Assembly: GCA_001466705.2 (NCBI GenBank)
Contig: LATX02000193.1
Span: 372,001 to 436,000 of the forward strand
DNA: 64,000 bases
Source of the DNA: Moniliophthora roreri
Taxonomy: Eukaryota > Basidiomycota > Agaricomycetes > Agaricales > Marasmiaceae
Direction of reading: 5' to 3'
Of the stretch, positions 60,282-64,000 are shown in pieces. The number at the start of each line of letters is the position of its first letter. Positions within the stretch are counted from its first letter, which is position 1. A program made the translations under genes and the position numbers. Below the pieces are notes generated by a model. It was not told where the DNA came from and did not search any database. It saw only the letters and a program-made list of their open reading frames with translations.

Positions 60282-61915
60282 ATGGCTGAATCCCAGAGGA
60301 AACGTGCGTTCTTTCTTTAATCTTTTCTCAGACCTTTCTCTCACTTTCTCTCATGAAACCCGACTTTAGCATTGCCTTTTATTGCCAACTTCGCTGCTGG
60401 TGCGATTGCGGGAGTTTCTGAGATCTTAACGTTTTACCCTCTTGGTGCGTGGCGACCTTCATTGCTTGTTTTGAGTCACAATGAGCGAACTATGTTTGCC
60501 CCACCTTCCAGATGTCGTATGTATTTCCGAGATGAACAACAGGAAAACGTTGCCGATTTTATATCCAGGTCAAAACGCGCATGCAACTTTCTACGGGCAA
60601 GTCGAACGTCGGTTTACTCGGAAGTTTTCAAACAATCATAAAGGAAGAAGGGTGCGCGTTGTTCTCTGAGTCACACGACCAGGCCACTTGATTGACCGTG
60701 TTTGTAGTGTTGGTCGTTTGTATCGAGGTACATCGCTCCAGCATTCAATACCTTCATATTCCACATTCCTTACGCTTGTCTTCGCACTATGAAGGTCTCG
60801 TCCCGCCGCTGCTCCTCGAGGCTCCTAAGCGTGCTGTAAAATTGTATGTCTCAACCACTGAATGGATTGTAGCGGATCTTTCACCTACCGGTCCTCCAGT
60901 GCAGCCAATGATTTCTGGGGAAGGACATTTCTTCAGATGACCGGAGAGAAGAAGATGAACCAGCAGTTATCCATTCTAACGGGTTGCAGTGCTGGCGCCA
61001 CGGTGAGTCATTGTCCAGGTTCTATCGCCATCCTAGCTATTAGTGACATAGCTGTAGGAAAGCTTCGTCGTTGTGCCCTTTGAGTTGGTCAAGATTAGGT
61101 TCGGCTTCACCTTCAAAATTATTGGATCTCGCTCACTTTACGCTGTTCTGTTGCAGGCTGCAAGACAAAAGTAGTACATATGCCGGACCAATGGACGTTG
61201 TCAAACAGATTGTAAAGAAGGAAGGTCTTCTTGGCTTGTACGCTGGAATGGAATCTACGTTTTGGAGGCAAGTACAATAACCATGCGTCACTACTCCCGA
61301 ATCACACATAGTGCAGGCATCTTTGGTGGAACGGGGGATACTTTGGGTGTATCTTCCAGGTCAAATCAATGATGCCCAAAGCTGAGGTAAACCCACCGAC
61401 TTACTTCTTTACTTACAGAGATGCTCATTGCTTGGCAGACTCCGCAAGCCCAGCTTTTCAACAACTTCATCTCAGGATCAATCGGTGGACTTGCAGGAAC
61501 TGTTATAAACACCCCGTCAGTAACCTTGTTCCTTCTGTCAATCTAAACTGATAATGACGTTCCTGTAGATTCGACGTAAGCCACTGTCGCGTACTGAACT
61601 GTTCAAAGTATACTCACGCACTAACTTGAGGTTGTGAAATCTCGAATTCAAGGAACCATTAAAGTACCCGGTGTGAAACCAAAGTACAACTGGACTTACC
61701 CTGCATTGGTTACCATATTCCGGGAAGAAGGCCCTGCTGCGCTATACAAGGGTTTCGTTCCCAAGGTTCTTCGACTTGCTCCGGGAGGAGGTGTACTTCT
61801 TTTAGTTGTAGAATTCACATTGGGTGTCTTCAGGAAAGGTGGGCGTACAAACCTCTTGTTCGGTGCTTCTAGCTTATCGTGGAATCCTGCAGCGCTCGGA
61901 CCACCATATATCTGA
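60282..61915 (+). CDS. ODC1: Mitochondrial 2-oxodicarboxylate carrier
   Basis: A mitochondrial carrier with three repeats. ATG at 60282 begins MAESQRKP, joined to LPFIANFAAGAIAGVSEILT. The first signature PLDVVKTRMQ is assembled over two introns and a 5-nt microexon (60512-60516). Then GRLYRG, APKRAVKFAANDFWGRTF, second signature PFELVKIRLQ, WNGGYFG, third signature PFDVVKSRIQ and the end KALGPPYI. APKRAVKFA, FELVKIRLQD and WNGGYFG match the Odc1/Odc2 subfamily, which exchanges 2-oxoadipate and 2-oxoglutarate across the inner mitochondrial membrane, linked to lysine metabolism. There are about ten short introns, several in places that split signature motifs. No lesion seen. Confidence 0.9.
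60512..60516 (+). other. 5-nt microexon in the carrier gene
   Basis: ATGTC lies between a 67-nt intron (60445-60511, ending CCAG) and a 52-nt intron (60517-60568, starting GTATGT and ending CCAG). Including it gives Asp-Val, exactly the residues needed in PLDVVKTR. Skipping it shifts the frame and loses the signature. Confidence 0.8.
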
Positions 61916-62365
61916 TATCCGTGTAGACTAGGGATGTACTCTGCTTGTGTAACATCTATTCCATTTATGCTCCATTGTTAGTTCCCGCGCTGTTAAGTCT
62001 GACACTCGACCCCAAACTTCCGGGCACTTGTAGCTATAACCTTATTTGACACGATATCGAGTTGGGTATTTAGACCTTCTTCGTATTATAGTCGTGATAG
62101 TCAGACGAGTAGCGTTTGACAAGCCTGAGTATGTGCACTGGAGAGGTCAATTCCGAATGGGTCCGACGTCCAGTGTCATATGAGTATTTTGCGAATTCCG
62201 ACTTTCACACCGACACTGGAAAATGTCCAGCTCGTAACGATTGTTATGATGTTTAATTCAATGCAGTGATGACGAAAACCGTAATGCTAAAGAGATACAT
62301 GTTCTAATAGACCCTTTTATCTAAGGCTGCTCCGCGGGTGTTAGTACATCCAGTAATTTCAACAA
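61916..62365. other. Convergent 3' intergenic region
   Basis: 450 bp between the carrier and the oxidoreductase, both ending here. Nothing else seen. Confidence 0.5.
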
Positions 62366-63987
62366 CTAGGAATCGAAGATGGCGCCATAGGCAGGAACTC
62401 CCCGACTTTCCATACCGAAGACGACCTTTCTCGTCATTTTGGGGTTGGAGATGATGAAAACGGCCTCTGCATTCGACTCCTTCACCAGCTTCCAGGTCTC
62501 CATCACCATATCGGGACGACCTTCCTTGCGAGTATCCCAGACCCTGGCGTTCGGGTCGGCCTTCCTCACTGCGTTGAGAACTTTTTCGCCGTAGGTAGTC
62601 TCGGGGGCAGGAGTCGACCAGAAGATGCGACGAGGAGTTACGTTGGCATAGAACAAACTGTGAACAAGTCACATGTCAGATCAAATATTGATGCTGAGAT
62701 AAATCATAACAAGTACCTGAGAGTAGGGCCAATACCGGAGCCGGTGGCGACCACGACAATCCTTTTGAACAACATTGAAGTGTAGAGCAAACCGTGCAGG
62801 GGTGCTCCACGAACCCAGAGCTTCTTCGGGGGATTCGTGATGGTCTCTCTGGTCCAATCACCGGCGTTGGATACCAAAACGGAGAAGCCATCAGGGTTTC
62901 CATTTGCATCTTCGTCGGGAATGGTTGCGAATGCGTGCCATTCGAGCAATGGACGACTGGAGACCTTGAGACCATAGAATGGTTTCATCTGACGGTACTT
63001 GAAGTGGAGACGAATGGCGTGGCTGGAAAGAACCTCGGGGTAGACATCGATGCGTCTGAGACGACCCCAAGAGAGAAGCGTGCAGCTGGTGGAGATGCAC
63101 AGGGTCCAAAAGTTGGGTGTATTAATGAGGTAGATGCCCAGAGGTTTGACATCAGGCTCAAGAACACGGTATTGGTTGGCGGCGAAGATAGTGTGAGTCC
63201 AGAATGTACAGACGGCCACCCATCCGGAGTAACGATGGATCGCCTCAAAGTAATCGTGGTAGAGAACACGGAACCGAGGATAGGCTCCTGCAAGAATGAG
63301 GCAGAACATGGTGACCAAGATGTAGGATGTTATAGTGTTGGCCAATCCTGCTGGGGAGCGGTTGGCGAGGTAGTCCTGAGTGACGAGAGCGGTATACAGG
63401 ATGTACCACACAACGGCGGCTGTTCCAGCACCACTGTGAGCACCACCGTAATGGAAAACCTTCGCGAGCCTGCTGCGCAACCAGAGAGGAGCACTGTGTG
63501 GGCAAGCGACTGCGATCTCGTACACCAAGTTGACAAAGTTCTCTTGGCGGAAGAGAAGTGTAACCATCAAGTTTGCGGAAGCAGCACTACCAACATCCTG
63601 CGCCATAGGACGACCTCCTGCACGAACAACGATGGCAATGAAGACCGCGAGATTTGCAAAGAAAATGATGGTGAATGTCTTTCGGTAGTAAGAGAAAAAG
63701 ATAACTAGAAATTGATGTTAGGATTATCAGACGTATTGGAAGGAATACAACTCACGATCGAGCCATCTGGTCAAGCTAGAACGACCATTCTTAGGAGGCA
63801 AGGTTACTTCGATCTCTTTTGGAGGTTCAACTTGCTGCTGGGCCACCGGGGTATCGACCTTCTCGTCTATGATAGAGCCAGCGGAGGAGCTGGCTGAAGA
63901 CTCCACCTCTGCGGCTTGCTTCTCCACGTCCGGAGTAGAAGCACGAGAGGGGATGTGAGAAGGGTGAGCGGGCTCGAGAGAAGACAT
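62366..63987 (-). CDS. Integral-membrane FNR-like oxidoreductase
   Basis: Three exons. ATG at 63987 begins MSSLEPAHPSHIPSRAS, with a polar, Ser/Glu-rich cytosolic leader. Exon 2 then gives a chain of membrane segments (TFTIIFFANLAVFIAIVV; TAAVVWYILYTALV; TITSYILVTMFCLILAGAY; YSGWVAVCTFWTHTIFAA). The C-terminal part resembles a ferredoxin-reductase fold: WHAFATIPDEDANG, WTRETITNPPKKLWVRG, and the nucleotide-binding VVVATGSGIGPTLS, then RIFWSTPAPETTYGEKV and a C-terminal VFGMESRGVPAYGAIFD. Many fungal relatives are carelessly named nonribosomal peptide synthetase 12; I see no synthetase domain here. The conserved His pairs of ferric reductases are not clear, so electron donor and acceptor are unknown. 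Confidence 0.75.
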
Positions 63988-64000
63988 GTTGAGCTAGCTC

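Overview
The window is nuclear DNA of a filamentous basidiomycete, most likely a mushroom-forming agaricomycete. Genes are broken by many 50-60 nt GT-AG introns, often with a CTGAC/CTAAC branch point. The gene content also fits: two multi-exon KRE6/SKN1 beta-glucan genes, a Ste12-alpha-like regulator with a homeodomain-type STE domain plus a C2H2 finger, a Vps36 with two NZF fingers, and several signal-peptide/ectodomain/single-TM proteins with Pro-rich tails. All calls come from reading spliced frames by eye. Family names rest on recognised motifs, not on searches.

Layout. 1-7 kb: a 3'-truncated membrane-protein gene and a Rho GTPase diverge from a 79-bp spacer, followed by a very long disordered Pro/Ser-rich protein. 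8-11.3 kb: a single-TM surface protein and Fmp46. 11.9-14.6 kb: KRE6 copy 1, then a dead KRE6 fragment at 15.4 kb. 18-21 kb: a small membrane protein and a UDP-glycosyltransferase. 21.1-27.1 kb: arm A of an inverted duplication (tautomerase, acidic protein X, glycosidase). 28.4-31.1 kb: KRE6 copy 2, then an SDR. 36.8-40 kb: a TM surface protein and a 5'-truncated paralogue. 40.1-42.2 kb: Vps36. 42.7 kb: a second KRE6 relic. 43.6-51.0 kb: arm B, the inverted counterpart of arm A, with an extra broken copy of gene X. 51.8-55.4 kb: Ste12-like factor. 55.4-59.6 kb: no supported gene. 59.6-64 kb: SRP9, a mitochondrial oxodicarboxylate carrier and a membrane oxidoreductase.

Themes. Cell-wall beta-glucan synthesis (two KRE6-type genes), Rho signalling and wall/membrane surface proteins occur together. 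The rest is housekeeping: ESCRT-II sorting, protein targeting, mitochondrial transport. The most unusual structure is the inverted duplication. Its arms are strongly diverged at both ends but nearly identical in the middle, with single-N gaps and a microhomology junction. That suggests recent gene conversion or rearrangement of an older duplication, or partly an assembly artefact. Dead KRE6 fragments, paralogous intron differences and a 5-nt microexon are the other notable features.
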